Notes under the pieces: generated by a model
Told to the model about the DNA's origin: nothing
Databases searched by the model: none
Seen by the model: only the letters and a program-made list of their open reading frames with translations
NCBI RefSeq assembly: GCF_947581785.1
Contig: NZ_CANPVO010000047.1
Location: forward strand, 1-64,000
Direction: 5' to 3'
DNA length: 64,000 bases
From: Candidatus Palauibacter polyketidifaciens
Lineage (GTDB): Bacteria; Gemmatimonadota; Gemmatimonadetes; Palauibacterales; Palauibacteraceae
Made by a program: the position numbers and the translations under genes
In this document: one piece after another, positions 38,843-47,920 of the stretch
Numbering within the stretch: position 1 is the first letter of the stretch
How the letters are laid out: the number at the start of each line of letters is the position of its first letter

Positions 38843-39133
38843 TCACTCGAGGCTCGACGCCACCTCGTCCCGCAGCAGGCGCGAGGGCTTGAAGACGGGC
38901 ACCTTCCTCTGCGGCACGCGGACCGGATCTCCCGTTCGCGGGTTGCGCGCCATGCGGGTCCGGCGCTCCCGAACCTTGAAGGTGCCGAAGCCGCGAATCT
39001 CGATGTGGTTGCCTTGCACGACGGCTCCCTTGACCGCGTTCAGAAACGCGTTGACCACCGCTGCACAGTCCCTCTTGGTCACGCCGGGGCCGATGGCCTC
39101 GTGGACCTGTTCGATGAGATCCGCCTTCGTCAT
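38843..39133 (-). CDS. HU/IHF-family DNA-binding protein
   Basis: A 96-residue nucleoid-associated protein. It begins MTKADLIEQVHEAIGPGVTK, has the core IEIRGFGTFKVRERRTRMAR and the intercalating-arm stretch ARNPRTGDPVRVPQRKVPVF with the conserved Pro. A G-rich ribosome-binding site (GGAGGAGAGGGAG) precedes the ATG. Whether it acts as HU or an IHF subunit cannot be told. Confidence 0.94.
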   Translation of the reverse strand: MTKADLIEQVHEAIGPGVTKRDCAAVVNAFLNAVKGAVVQGNHIEIRGFGTFKVRERRTRMARNPRTGDPVRVPQRKVPVFKPSRLLRDEVASSLE

Positions 39134-39196
39134 TCTCCCTCTCCTCCGAGCGTTTACGATCCTGTGTATTGGCGTGCCGCTCCGGGACGGGAGCGG

Positions 39197-40096
39197 CTAT
39201 CTCAGTTCAAAGAGGAGCCTCGGCGCGCCTGGACGCAGCGGCGCCAGCGACCCGAGCCACGTCCGCGCGTCGCCGATGCTCAGCCCGCCGAGAATGTCGA
39301 ACAGACCGATGGTCGGCTCGCGCGGCCGCACGATCGTCGGATCCGTTCCCAGATCCGCCATCCGACCGGCGAGCGAGATCGTCTCGGACAGCGTCATCAG
39401 GCCGTCGACGAGCCCGAGTTCGTTCGCCTGCCGGCCCGAAAAGATGCGGCCGTCCGCCAGCCCGCGGACGGTCTCCCGATCCAGGTTCCGGTTCTCGGAC
39501 ACGACCTCGACGAACTGCTCGTGTACATCTCCCACGACGTCTTCGAGGATCTCGCGGCCCTCGGGCGAAAGGGAGCGGCCCAGGCCGCCGAGATCCTTGT
39601 GTTCGCCGCTCGCCACGACTTCCCAGTCGACCCCGACCTTGCGGAAGAGTTCCTCGGCGTTGGGGAACTCCATGATGACGCCGATGGACCCGGTCATCGT
39701 GCCGGGCAGCGCGTACACGCTGTCGGCCCCGACCGCGGCGTAGTATCCGCCGGAGGCCCCCACATCGCCCATCCAGGCGAGGACGGGCCGGTCGTCTTCG
39801 TCCCGCAACTCGCGGATGGCTTCGAAGATGCTCTGCGAGGCCCCCACCGTGCCGCCGGGGGACTCGATCTCGATCACGAACGCGCGCACGCCGGGGTCTT
39901 CGCGAAAGCCTTCGAGGGCCTAGGTGAACGCCGCTTCATCCTCGATCACGCCGCGCAACGGGACGACCGCGACGCGTCCGCCCGAGAGAAACGACGTACT
40001 CCCCACCGTCCACCAGATGGAGAGGATCGCACCCACGCCGAAGAGGCCCAGCAGCGCCAGTAAGGCGATCACCGTGTTTCGCTTGTCGTAGGTCAC
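39197..40096 (-). pseudogene. sppA: signal peptide peptidase SppA, interrupted by an in-frame TAG
   Basis: A 36K-type SppA serine protease of about 299 codons, starting GTG at 40096 with a membrane anchor (VIALLALLGLFGVGAILSI) and a first strand GGRVAVVPLRGVIEDEAAFT. Codon 59 (39922-39920) is TAG, in frame, followed at once by conserved sequence (ALEGFREDPGVRAFVIEIES). The catalytic Ser115 in GDVGASGGYY and Lys167 in SGEHKDLG are intact downstream. A CAG-to-TAG change or a sequencing error would explain it. A GTG at 39889 could restart translation, but without the anchor. SppA normally cleaves leftover signal peptides in the membrane. Confidence 0.8.
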
Positions 40097-40173
40097 GTGG
40101 CGCGACGGTCCGTGAAGTGTGTGGATCCGTGGGCGAGGGTCATCCGCAACCTAGAGAACACAGCGGCGCCCGA

Positions 40174-41355
40174 TCAACCCGGAACGGGGCTGCCGTGATT
40201 CTGCATCGTCTCGATGAAGCGGTTGAAGAGGTACCGGCTGTCGTGGGGTCCGGGAGCCGATTCGGGGTGGTACTGTACCGCGAACACCGGCCGCTCGCGG
40301 TGGACCAGCCCCTCCACGGTGCCGTCATTCAGGTTCCGGTGCGTGATCTCGAGATCCTCGCCGCCCTCGATTCGTCCGTCCTTATCGAGCACGCTGAAGC
40401 CGTGATTCTGAGAGGTGATCTCCACGGCGCCCGTGGCATGGTTGAGCACGGGGTGATTCCCGCCCCGGTGTCCGTAGGGGAGCTTGTAGTTCGTGCCCCC
40501 GAAGGCGCGCGCGATGAGTTGGTGTCCGAGGCAGATGCCGAAGAGCGGGACCCCGGCGTCGCTCAGCGTGCGGATGCGCTCGACCGCGCCCGGCACCGCC
40601 TCCGGATCGCCGGGTCCGTTCGACACGAAGACGCCGTCGGGGCGGGCGGCCAGCAGCGCGTCGGCATCCGTGTCGCACGGGACGACGCGCACGCGGTATC
40701 CCTCGCGGCGGAAGAGGTCGAGGCTGCGCGTCTTGACTCCGTAGTCGAGGCAGAGCACGAGGCCGCGCTCGGTCGACCCGTCGAGCGCGTCGAGTTCGTA
40801 GGGTTCGGGGGTCGAGACGGCGGTCGCGAGGTCGCGGCCGGACATCTCCGGCTCGGCGGCGAGGCGCTCGGCGGCCCGCTCCGGCGCCACGCCATCATGC
40901 GCGATGACGGCCCGCATCGCGCCCGCATCGCGGATGTGACGCGTCAGCGCCCGGGTGTCCGTGCCGATCAGCGTCGGAATCCCGTGCGAGGCGAGATACT
41001 CGGGCAGCGTGGAATCGGCGGGCCCGGACCCGATTTCGTGCGAAAGGTGCCTCACGACGAAGCCCGCGACCCACGGGCGCCGAGATTGGACGTCGGGGTC
41101 GCGGATGCCGTACACGCCCTGCATGGGCGCGGTCATGACGACGATCTGCGCGGCGAAGGAGGGGTCCGTGAGCACCTCGTGGTAGCCCGTCATCACCGTC
41201 GTGAAGACGGCCTCGCCGGCGGTCTCGGTCTCGGGGCCCACGTAGGCGCCGCCGAATCGGCGGCCGTCCTCGAGCAGGAGGTATCCGGGGCGTGCTTGCG
41301 TCTCGCTCAAGTGGCGCGTCCAATGTGGCGGTTGAAGGTGCGGGGACCCGGGCAT
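40174..41355 (-). CDS. carA: carbamoyl-phosphate synthase small subunit
   Basis: Glutaminase subunit of carbamoyl phosphate synthetase for arginine and pyrimidine synthesis. The 393 residues have GYLLLEDGRRFGGAYVG at the N-terminus, TTVMTGYHEVLTDPSF, LCLDYGVKTRSLDLF and the amidotransferase nucleophile Cys in PLFGICLGHQLIA. The His/Glu pair is in FAVQYHPESAPGPHDSRYLF. The ATG at 41355 lacks a clear ribosome-binding site; a TTG at 41310 would remove 15 residues and is equally possible. No carB is visible in the window. Confidence 0.95.
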   Translation of the reverse strand: MPGSPHLQPPHWTRHLSETQARPGYLLLEDGRRFGGAYVGPETETAGEAVFTTVMTGYHEVLTDPSFAAQIVVMTAPMQGVYGIRDPDVQSRRPWVAGFVVRHLSHEIGSGPADSTLPEYLASHGIPTLIGTDTRALTRHIRDAGAMRAVIAHDGVAPERAAERLAAEPEMSGRDLATAVSTPEPYELDALDGSTERGLVLCLDYGVKTRSLDLFRREGYRVRVVPCDTDADALLAARPDGVFVSNGPGDPEAVPGAVERIRTLSDAGVPLFGICLGHQLIARAFGGTNYKLPYGHRGGNHPVLNHATGAVEITSQNHGFSVLDKDGRIEGGEDLEITHRNLNDGTVEGLVHRERPVFAVQYHPESAPGPHDSRYLFNRFIETMQNHGSPVPG

Positions 41356-41402
41356 CGGCCCGAGGCCCGCGTGCCGAGCAAACCCAAGCCGCGGGAGGCG
41401 CG

Positions 41403-42053
41403 TTGACGACCGACTCCGGACCCGGGAGGGAGAGCGGGACCGATGCTCCGCTCGTTCATATCTTCGCCGACGAGTCGTGCCTCGGCAACCAGTTCGAGAA
41501 TCGCCGGAATCCGGGCGCGGCCGCGGGTCTCATCGAACGGTTCGACGAGCGCGGCGGATGGTACCGGCGGGACTTCGCCCACTTCGATCCCGACACGACG
41601 AACAACCGGATGGCGATCACCTCCGGCATCGTCGGGCTGGGCGCCCTGCGGCGGGCGTGTCGCGTCGTCTTCACGAGCGACAGCCAGTATCTCGTCCGAG
41701 GGATGAAGGAGTGGGTGCACGGCTGGGCCCGGCGCGGCTGGCGCCGGAAAGGCGGACCGATCGAGAACCTCGACCTGTGGCGGGAACTCGTGCGGGTCGC
41801 GGCGCGCCATCGCGTCGAGTGGCGCTGGACCCGGGGACACGCCGACGACGTGAAGAACTCCTACGCGGATCACCTCGCGGTGACGGCGGCGCGGGACCGG
41901 CGCGGCACCGACGGACTCGCCCCGTCCGGATTCGAGAGCTGGCTCGCGGAGGCGCAGGAGAAGGAGCGGTTCGTCGAGTTCCTGGATCTGCCGAGCGACG
42001 CGTTCACGGAGGATCCCCGACCCCCCGCTCCGGGCGGGGCCGGCGGCGACTGA
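41403..42053 (+). CDS. ribonuclease H-like protein with altered active site
   Basis: A 216-residue protein of the RNase HI fold, which cleaves RNA in RNA-DNA hybrids. Three of the four acidic residues are seen: Asp23 in IFADESCLGNQ, Asp93 in TSDSQYLVRGM, and Asp156 in YADHLA, plus His146 in TRGHADDV. The usual Glu of NNRMEL is Ala71 (NNRMAITSGIVGL). The WVHGWARRGWRRKGGPIENL segment matches the handle region. A TTG at 41403 has GGGAGG four bases upstream; the longer frame further up lacks conserved sequence. A C-terminal extension of about 50 residues is Pro/Gly-rich at its end. It is divergent from carA. Confidence 0.8.
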   Translation: MTTDSGPGRESGTDAPLVHIFADESCLGNQFENRRNPGAAAGLIERFDERGGWYRRDFAHFDPDTTNNRMAITSGIVGLGALRRACRVVFTSDSQYLVRGMKEWVHGWARRGWRRKGGPIENLDLWRELVRVAARHRVEWRWTRGHADDVKNSYADHLAVTAARDRRGTDGLAPSGFESWLAEAQEKERFVEFLDLPSDAFTEDPRPPAPGGAGGD

Positions 42054-42078
42054 GACCGGCTACGCGCCGCGATTCCGG

Positions 42079-42537
42079 CTACGAACCGGGGTTGCCGTCT
42101 CCGGAACCGGGATTCCCTTCCCCGCCTTCCGTCCCGTCGGGAACGGCGGCGCCCTCCTCCGCTGCGGGTGTGGCCGCTTCGTCGGACGGGGCCGCGCCCT
42201 CTCCGAGGTCGGGCGGCGCCTCCAGCAGCGAAGCCGGCGCCTCGGGGAGGCTCTGCTGGCTGGGGAGTCCCTGACGCAGGATTGACTCCGGCGCAGAGTC
42301 CGGACGCGCGGAGAGCACGGTCAGCACGAGCGCGAGGAAGAGGAAACTCCCCCCGCCGTACCAGCTCATCTTCGTCAGCGCGTTGGCCGCCTGGCGACCT
42401 CCCATGAAGGAGTCCGTGGAGGACGAGGCGCCGCCGAAAGACGCGGCGAGCCCGCCGCCCTTCGCGGACTGGAGGAGGATCATCACGCACAGCACGAGCG
42501 CGATCAGCGATATCAATACGATCAGGAACGTGAACAT
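42079..42537 (-). CDS. secG: preprotein translocase subunit SecG
   Basis: Small SecYEG subunit with two membrane helices, 152 residues. The N-terminal helix FLIVLISLIALVLCVMILLQ is followed by the classical QSAKGGGLAASFGGAS loop and a second helix SFLFLALVLTVL. About 75 residues of acidic Ala/Glu/Gly-rich tail follow, ending in two copies of a GNPGS-type repeat, which exceeds the usual length near 80-110. Position after tpiA is the common pgk-tpiA-secG order. Confidence 0.93.
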   Translation of the reverse strand: MFTFLIVLISLIALVLCVMILLQSAKGGGLAASFGGASSSTDSFMGGRQAANALTKMSWYGGGSFLFLALVLTVLSARPDSAPESILRQGLPSQQSLPEAPASLLEAPPDLGEGAAPSDEAATPAAEEGAAVPDGTEGGEGNPGSGDGNPGS

Positions 42538-42643
42538 CGTCTACCTGCTATTGGTTGGATCGACCGTTTAAGGTAGAGCGGCCGGCGGAACGGGGCCAGC
42601 TTTACGCGCCGGGCGACACCGGCGGGGCGGACGCAGATACAGG

Positions 42644-43420
42644 TTATCGGCCCGCCGCGCAGATCGCGGCCCAGCTGTCGGGGTCGAGGCTCGCGCCACC
42701 CACGAGCACGCCGTCCACGCCGGGCGCCGCCAGGAGCGCCTCGATGTTGGCCGGCTTGACGCTCCCGCCGTAAAGGATCGCCGCCTGCTCGGCATCGCAG
42801 CCTTCGGCCCGCACCAACTGCTCGCGCACAATGGCGTGGGCCTCGGCGGCGTCGGCGGGGCTCGCCGTGCGTCCGGTGCCGATTGCCCACACGGGCTCGT
42901 AGGCGTAGACGAGGCCGGCTCGGCCCTCGCGGTCGAGAGGGCGGATCGCTCCCCGGATCTGGGCCTCGAGGACCGTCGCGAGTCGTCCGGACTCCCGTTC
43001 CTCGAGCGTCTCGCCCACGCACAGGACGGGACGGAGGGCGGCCTCGAGGATGCGAACGAGCTTGCGCCCCACGTCCGCATCGGTGTCGCCGAACTCCCGC
43101 CGGCGTTCCGAATGGCCCGCGAGCGCCCAGGTGGCGCCCGTCGCCGGGACCATGGCGGCCGAGATTCCACTCGTGTGCGCGCCTTCGAGCTCGGTGTGCA
43201 CGTCCTGGACGCCGAACTCGAGGTCCGGACGCTCGGAGGCCGCCGCGGCGAAGGCCGCCAGGCTGATCGCGGGGGGGAATATGACCACGGTCGCGTCGCT
43301 GCGGCGCCTGTGGCGCGCCGTGAACCGTTCCACGAACGCCCCGGTCTCGGGAGGGCCGTGCGACATCTTCCAGTTCGCGGCGAATACGGGGGTGCGCGGC
43401 TGACTCGGCGGGTGACTCAC
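42644..43420 (-). CDS. tpiA: triosephosphate isomerase
   Basis: Interconverts dihydroxyacetone phosphate and glyceraldehyde 3-phosphate. The GTG at 43420 overlaps the pgk stop (GTGA), giving 258 residues. Active-site parts: Lys in FAANWKMSHG, His in LAGHSERRREFG and Glu in AYEPVWAIGTGRTAS; ILYGGSVKPANIEAL binds phosphate. A longer frame upstream is inside pgk and is not real. Confidence 0.96.
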   Translation of the reverse strand: MSHPPSQPRTPVFAANWKMSHGPPETGAFVERFTARHRRRSDATVVIFPPAISLAAFAAAASERPDLEFGVQDVHTELEGAHTSGISAAMVPATGATWALAGHSERRREFGDTDADVGRKLVRILEAALRPVLCVGETLEERESGRLATVLEAQIRGAIRPLDREGRAGLVYAYEPVWAIGTGRTASPADAAEAHAIVREQLVRAEGCDAEQAAILYGGSVKPANIEALLAAPGVDGVLVGGASLDPDSWAAICAAGR

Positions 43421-44613
43421 GAGCGTGTCCTTTCGTTGAGAACGTCGAGTCCGGGCAGACGCCCGCTCGACAGGTACTCGAGGGCCGCGCCGCCGCCGGT
43501 GCAGACGTGCGATACGCGGTCGAGAAGCCCGGCCCGGCGAACGGCGGCCGCGGAGTCGCCGCCCCCGATGACGGTGAACGCGCCCGCCGCGGTCGCCTGC
43601 GCGGCGGCTTCGGCGACGGCGAAGGTGCCCGCCGCGAACCGCGGATCCTCGAACAGACCCATGGGACCGTTCCAGAAGAAGGCGGCGCACCCGTCCAACG
43701 CCTTGGCGTAGCTGGCGCGGGACTCGGGCCCGATGTCCAGGGCGGCCATCCCCGGCTCGATCGCGCCGACCGCGACGCTCTCCACGTCGTCCCCTTTCCC
43801 GCCCGACCGGTCCAGGACCATCACGTCCGCCGGCAGGCGGATCCGTTCCCCGCCGGCAGCCAGGATCGACCGGGCGAGATCGAGCGCCTCCTCCTCGACG
43901 AGCGAGCTACCTGTCTGGATGCCCTGCGCACGGAGGAACGTGTTCGCCATCGCGCCGCCCACGAGGATCAGGTCGGCGCGTTCCGTGAAGCGCCGCATGA
44001 GCTCGATCTTGTCGCCGATTTTGGCCCCCCCGAAGGCGACAATGAAGGGACGGCGCGGGCGGTCGAGCGCACCCAGCGCCTCGAGTTCGCGCTCGACGAG
44101 CAACCCCGCGGCCGAAGGGCTCAGGAGCGCGGGCACGCCCGTCGTCGAAGCGTGCGCGCGGTGCAGCGTGCCGAACGCGTCGTTGACGAAGAAGTCGCCG
44201 AGCCGGGCGAGCCGCCCGGCGAGGGCGTCGTCGTTTGCCGTCTCCCCGGGCAGGAAACGCGTGTTCTCCGCGAGGAGGATCTGCCCGGTCCCCAGTTCGC
44301 GGCTGGCGCGGAGCGCATCCTCGCCGTCGCACGGCGCGGAAAAGAGGACTTCGGCGTCGAGGAGGCCGGCGAGCGCGGAGGCTACGGGCGCGAGCGACAG
44401 CGCGGGGTTCGGCTGCCCGCCCGGCCGGCCCAGGTGCGACAGCAGCACCGGCCGGACGTCACGCCGCAGCAACCACCGGAGCGTCGGCAGCGAAGCTTCG
44501 ATGCGCGTCGCGTCCGCGACCTGTCCGGCGTCGAGCGGCACGTTGTAGTCCACCCGCACGAGCCCCCGCTTCCCGGCCAGTCCGGCCGGGAGGTCGCGCA
44601 GCGTCCGGGTCAC
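43417..44613 (-). CDS. pgk: phosphoglycerate kinase
   Basis: Glycolytic kinase of 398 residues. It starts with RDLPAGLAGKRGLVRVDYNV (usual GKRVLVRVDFNV), has LSHLGRPGGQPNP and LLAENTRFLPGE. KIGDKIELMRRF and the nucleotide loop FWNGPMGLFEDPRFAAGT are also conserved. The end VIGGGDSAAAVRRAG and STGGGA-type CTGGGAALEYL are present. It overlaps tpiA and sits about 20 bases after gap. Confidence 0.96.
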   Translation of the reverse strand: MTRTLRDLPAGLAGKRGLVRVDYNVPLDAGQVADATRIEASLPTLRWLLRRDVRPVLLSHLGRPGGQPNPALSLAPVASALAGLLDAEVLFSAPCDGEDALRASRELGTGQILLAENTRFLPGETANDDALAGRLARLGDFFVNDAFGTLHRAHASTTGVPALLSPSAAGLLVERELEALGALDRPRRPFIVAFGGAKIGDKIELMRRFTERADLILVGGAMANTFLRAQGIQTGSSLVEEEALDLARSILAAGGERIRLPADVMVLDRSGGKGDDVESVAVGAIEPGMAALDIGPESRASYAKALDGCAAFFWNGPMGLFEDPRFAAGTFAVAEAAAQATAAGAFTVIGGGDSAAAVRRAGLLDRVSHVCTGGGAALEYLSSGRLPGLDVLNERTRS

Positions 44614-44634
44614 GAGGGAACGGGAGCGGGCCGC

Positions 44635-45663
44635 TCAGGCCCCGACGGCGGCGGGCAGACGCTCTCCGACGAAACTCGCCAGGTCCACGAGGCGATTCGA
44701 GTACCCCCACTCGTTGTCGTACCAAGAGATGACCTTCACGAGCGTGCCGTCCATGACCGACGTCGATTGCGCGTCGACGATTGCGCTCGCCGGGTGTCCC
44801 GTGAAGTCGATGGATACGAGCTGTTCCTCGGTGTATTCGAGCACGCCATCGAGCGGACCCTCCGCCGCCTCGCGAAATGCGGCGTTGATTTCGTCCGCCG
44901 ACGTGTCCCGCGACACCGTGGCCACGAGGTCCACGATCGACACGTCCGGCGTCGGGACCCGCATCGCCATCCCGTCGAGCTTCCCCTTCACCTGCGGGAG
45001 CACGAGACCCACGGCCTTCGCGGCGCCCGTCGTCGTGGGGATAATCGAGACCGCCGCGGCGCGGGCGCGCCGGAGGTCCTTGTGCGGGAGGTCGAGGAGC
45101 TGCTGCCCGTTCGTGTACGCGTGGACCGTCGTCATCAGGCCGCGCTCGAAACCGAAGCGGTCCAGCAGAACCTTGACGACCGGAGCGATGCAGTTGGTCG
45201 TGCAGCTCGCGTTCGAGATCACGTCGTGCTTCGCCGGGTCGTATTCGTCCGCGTTCACGCCGAGGACGAGGGTGATGTCCGGCTCGATGCCGGGCGCGGA
45301 GATGAGGACTTTCTTCGCGCCGGCCCGCAGGTGCCGCGTCGCGTCCTCCCGCTTGCGGAAGATGCCCGTGGATTCGATCACGATGTCGACATCGAGTTCC
45401 GCCCACGGGAGGTCGGCCGGGTCGCGCTCCGAGAAGACGCGCACGCGTTCCTCTCCCACGACGAGTTCCCCGCCGTCCACGCGCACGTCGCCGGGAAAGC
45501 GCCCGTGCACGGAGTCGTACTTGAACAGATGGGCGAGCGTCGCCGCATCCGTGAGGTCGTTTATCGCAACGAAATCAAGGTCCCCGCGCGGGTCCTGAAG
45601 CGCCGCGCGGAGGATGTTCCGGCCGATGCGGCCGAAACCGTTGATGGCAACCCTCACACTCAT
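44635..45663 (-). CDS. gap: glyceraldehyde-3-phosphate dehydrogenase
   Basis: NAD-dependent GAPDH of 342 residues. It begins [20 protein letters not shown], with [21 protein letters not shown] marking the NAD-preferring form. The catalytic Cys is in [11 protein letters not shown] at about residue 152, and [16 protein letters not shown] and [16 protein letters not shown] follow. First gene of the gap-pgk-tpiA-secG group and the most likely entry point for glycolytic transcription. Confidence 0.96.
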   Translation of the reverse strand: MSVRVAINGFGRIGRNILRAALQDPRGDLDFVAINDLTDAATLAHLFKYDSVHGRFPGDVRVDGGELVVGEERVRVFSERDPADLPWAELDVDIVIESTGIFRKREDATRHLRAGAKKVLISAPGIEPDITLVLGVNADEYDPAKHDVISNASCTTNCIAPVVKVLLDRFGFERGLMTTVHAYTNGQQLLDLPHKDLRRARAAAVSIIPTTTGAAKAVGLVLPQVKGKLDGMAMRVPTPDVSIVDLVATVSRDTSADEINAAFREAAEGPLDGVLEYTEEQLVSIDFTGHPASAIVDAQSTSVMDGTLVKVISWYDNEWGYSNRLVDLASFVGERLPAAVGA

Positions 45664-45684
45664 TCGGATTCCTCTCGGGAAGAA

Positions 45685-46497
45685 CTATGGGCGAAGCCGC
45701 CCGGTCGGCGATTCGTCCCCGTCCAGGGGACGCAAGGTGCGCGCAAAACTAACGGTGGCCACGCTGCGGAATCCAGCCTCGGCCAGCGTCTCGGCGCAGG
45801 CGATCGCAGTGGCTCCGGTCGTGAGCACGTCATCGACGATCATGGCACATCCGCGCTCGTCCGGGAGGCCGGCGCGCAACCGGAATCGGCCCTGTACGTT
45901 CGCTCGGCGCAGAGCCCCGCGGACGCCCGCCTGGCGGCCGCCGCCCGGCCGGCGATCGAGGAAGGGCCCCAGCGACCCGACGCCGCGGTCGGCGAGCGCG
46001 CGGGCGAGCTCCGCGGCCTGGTTGAATCCCCGTTCCCGCTGCCGGGCGGGCGTGAGCGGCACCGGGATCAGCCAGGGGTCGCCCTCGCCGATCCGCGACG
46101 CCATCGCCTCGGCGGCGGGAGCCATGCGCGCGGCCATCCACGGAGCGAGGGCGCGCCAGCGGTCGTACTTCAGGGCGTGCACCGTCCGGGCGGCCAGACC
46201 TTCGAAGACGAAGGGCGCGCCGGCCGCCACCAGGACGTCGGGCCACTCCTCGCACGTGCCGCACGGCACAATTTCTCCGGCCGCCGCGGCGATGTTGCCG
46301 AGCGGCTGAGCGCAGCGCGGGCAGCGCGGACTCGCGAGCCGGGGGAGTCGCGACCGGCAGAGGGCGCACAGCGGCGGGCCATCGGGAGCGACGCCGCGGC
46401 GGCACCCCACGCATGCCGCGGGCACGAGCGCATCGAAGGCCGCGGCGGCCGCTCTGCCCACGAGACCGAGCCGGCCAGCCCACGCCACGGCCCTCAC
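45685..46497 (-). CDS. comF: ComF-family phosphoribosyltransferase-like protein
   Basis: A 270-residue ComF family member linked to DNA uptake and recombination in competent bacteria. Two N-terminal zinc-ribbon pairs are seen (ACVGCRRG with CALCRSR, then CPRCAQP with CGTCEEW) and a PRPP loop MIVDDVLTTGATAIA in the C-terminal third. PVPLTPARQRERGFNQAAEL is the family signature. Its ATG overlaps the aroE stop. No other competence genes are in the window. Confidence 0.88.
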   Translation of the reverse strand: MRAVAWAGRLGLVGRAAAAAFDALVPAACVGCRRGVAPDGPPLCALCRSRLPRLASPRCPRCAQPLGNIAAAAGEIVPCGTCEEWPDVLVAAGAPFVFEGLAARTVHALKYDRWRALAPWMAARMAPAAEAMASRIGEGDPWLIPVPLTPARQRERGFNQAAELARALADRGVGSLGPFLDRRPGGGRQAGVRGALRRANVQGRFRLRAGLPDERGCAMIVDDVLTTGATAIACAETLAEAGFRSVATVSFARTLRPLDGDESPTGRLRP

Positions 46498-47435
46498 GCG
46501 GCGCTGGATCCGGCCCCGGGTTCCGGCGCCGGCCGGCTCCCGAGTTCAGCCACCGCCGCCTCCCGCATCGCTTCAAAGGGAGCCGCGCGGCCGGGGAACC
46601 ACCGCTCGAGCGAGAGCGCCGCCTGGCCCACGAGCATGTCGAGTCCGCCGATGGCCCGGATTCCGAGAGAGCGCGCGTGTCGAACCCACGCGGTCTCTCC
46701 CGACGCGTACACCATGTCGAAGGCGGCGCTAAACCGCGCACCGACCGCGATCCGATCCAGCTCGAGAGGGAGCGGATCCCTGGGAGCAAGCCCGAGGCTC
46801 GTCGAATTCAGCACGAGATCGTACGTCGCACCGGCGTGCGGCGCGGCGACCACGCGCACGGTGTCGGCCACGCGGTCAGCGGCGGCCACGCGGTCGGCCT
46901 CGGGCGCGCCGGCGGCGCCGGTTGCGGCGGCGACGGCGGTCGCGTGGGCGAGCGCCCGGTCTCGCAGCTGGCGTGCCCGGGCCGGCGTCCGGTTGAGGAC
47001 CTCGACGGACGACGCCCCGCCTTCGAGCAGCGCATGGACCGCCGCCCGGGCCCCGCCCCCGGCGCCCAGGAGGAGCACGCGCGCGCCCCGCGGCTCGAAA
47101 CCGAAGCGGGAAAAGGCGGTGTGGAGCCCGCCGACGTCCGTGTTGTCGCCCGCGAGTTCGCCATCCAGTCGTCGCCACCAGCAGTTGCACGCCCCGGTCG
47201 CGCGGACCGCCGCGCTCGGCCGGGCGAGCGCCCGGGCCGCCCGCAGCTTGTGCGGGAGCGTCACGTTCCCGCCCGCCAGATCCGCGCTCCGCATGATGGG
47301 TCCGACCTCGTCCGGCGCGGTCCGTCGGGCGGTGTACTCCGCGTCGAGTCCAAGGACGTCGAAGGCCGCGCGGTGCATCGCGGGTGAAATCGAGTGCCTC
47401 ACGGGGTCCCCGAGAAGCGCGAAACGGAGCGTCAC
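46494..47435 (-). CDS. aroE: shikimate dehydrogenase
   Basis: NADPH-dependent step of the shikimate pathway. The 313 residues have ALLGDPVRHSISPAMHRAAF, the catalytic Lys in GGNVTLPHKL, Asp in GDNTDVGGLH and the Rossmann loop LLLGAGGGARAAVHALL. The Gln of GLDMLVGQAALSLERWF closes the site. An insert of about 16 residues (EADRVAAADRVADTVRV) comes from two tandem 18-base units and lengthens the protein over the usual 270. It overlaps the phosphatase gene upstream and comF downstream. Confidence 0.94.
   Translation of the reverse strand: MTLRFALLGDPVRHSISPAMHRAAFDVLGLDAEYTARRTAPDEVGPIMRSADLAGGNVTLPHKLRAARALARPSAAVRATGACNCWWRRLDGELAGDNTDVGGLHTAFSRFGFEPRGARVLLLGAGGGARAAVHALLEGGASSVEVLNRTPARARQLRDRALAHATAVAAATGAAGAPEADRVAAADRVADTVRVVAAPHAGATYDLVLNSTSLGLAPRDPLPLELDRIAVGARFSAAFDMVYASGETAWVRHARSLGIRAIGGLDMLVGQAALSLERWFPGRAAPFEAMREAAVAELGSRPAPEPGAGSSAA
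46867..46902. repeat. two tandem 18-base units inside aroE
   Basis: The unit GCCACGCGGTCAGCGGCG (46867-46884) is followed directly by GCCACGCGGTCGGCCTCG (46885-46902), identical in the first eleven bases. It adds six-residue repeats (ADRVAA, ADRVAD) to a surface region of shikimate dehydrogenase. The duplication is in frame and likely recent. Confidence 0.7.
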
Positions 47436-47920
47436 GACCCGGACCCTTCGCGTCCTCCCCGTTCGTCTTCATCGAGCGCGTCGAAGAACCCCCGCATCGC
47501 CAGCCTCAGCAACGCCCGCGTCTCCTCGTACGTCTCGACATCGCCGCCGTAGGGATCGGGGACCCCGCCCACGCTCCGCTCGTGGTCCGCGGGCAGGAAG
47601 TCCGTCATGACGTGGATCGCCGCATCCGGAGCCAAGCGCGCCGCCGCCCGGGCGTGCGACGCCTCCATGCCGATGATCACGTCGGCCCATTCGAGCAGTT
47701 CGAGCGAGAGTTCACGGGAACGGTGCTCCGCGAGGTCGAGCCCGTGCGCGGCTGCGACCGCGATCCCGGGACCCGAGGCCGGCTGGCCGGGAAACGCGAA
47801 GGTGCCCGCCGATGCGCAGGAGACCTCCCCCCACCCCCGCGCGCCGGCTTCCGCCCGCGCGATCACCTCGGCCATCGGACTGCGGCATATGTTGCCGGTG
47901 CAGACGAAGAGGAGGTTCAT
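47432..47920 (-). CDS. low molecular weight protein-tyrosine phosphatase
   Basis: A 162-residue phosphatase with the P-loop CTGNICRSPMAE at residues 7-18 (Cys-x5-Arg) and the acid loop DPYGGDVETYEE near residue 130. The ATG at 47920 fits the family; the longer frame upstream lies inside the TsaC-like gene. Such enzymes dephosphorylate tyrosine kinases of exopolysaccharide systems, or arsenate in related folds (this has the phosphatase DPY form). The start overlaps the stop of the TsaC-like gene. Confidence 0.92.
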   Translation of the reverse strand: MNLLFVCTGNICRSPMAEVIARAEAGARGWGEVSCASAGTFAFPGQPASGPGIAVAAAHGLDLAEHRSRELSLELLEWADVIIGMEASHARAAARLAPDAAIHVMTDFLPADHERSVGGVPDPYGGDVETYEETRALLRLAMRGFFDALDEDERGGREGSGS

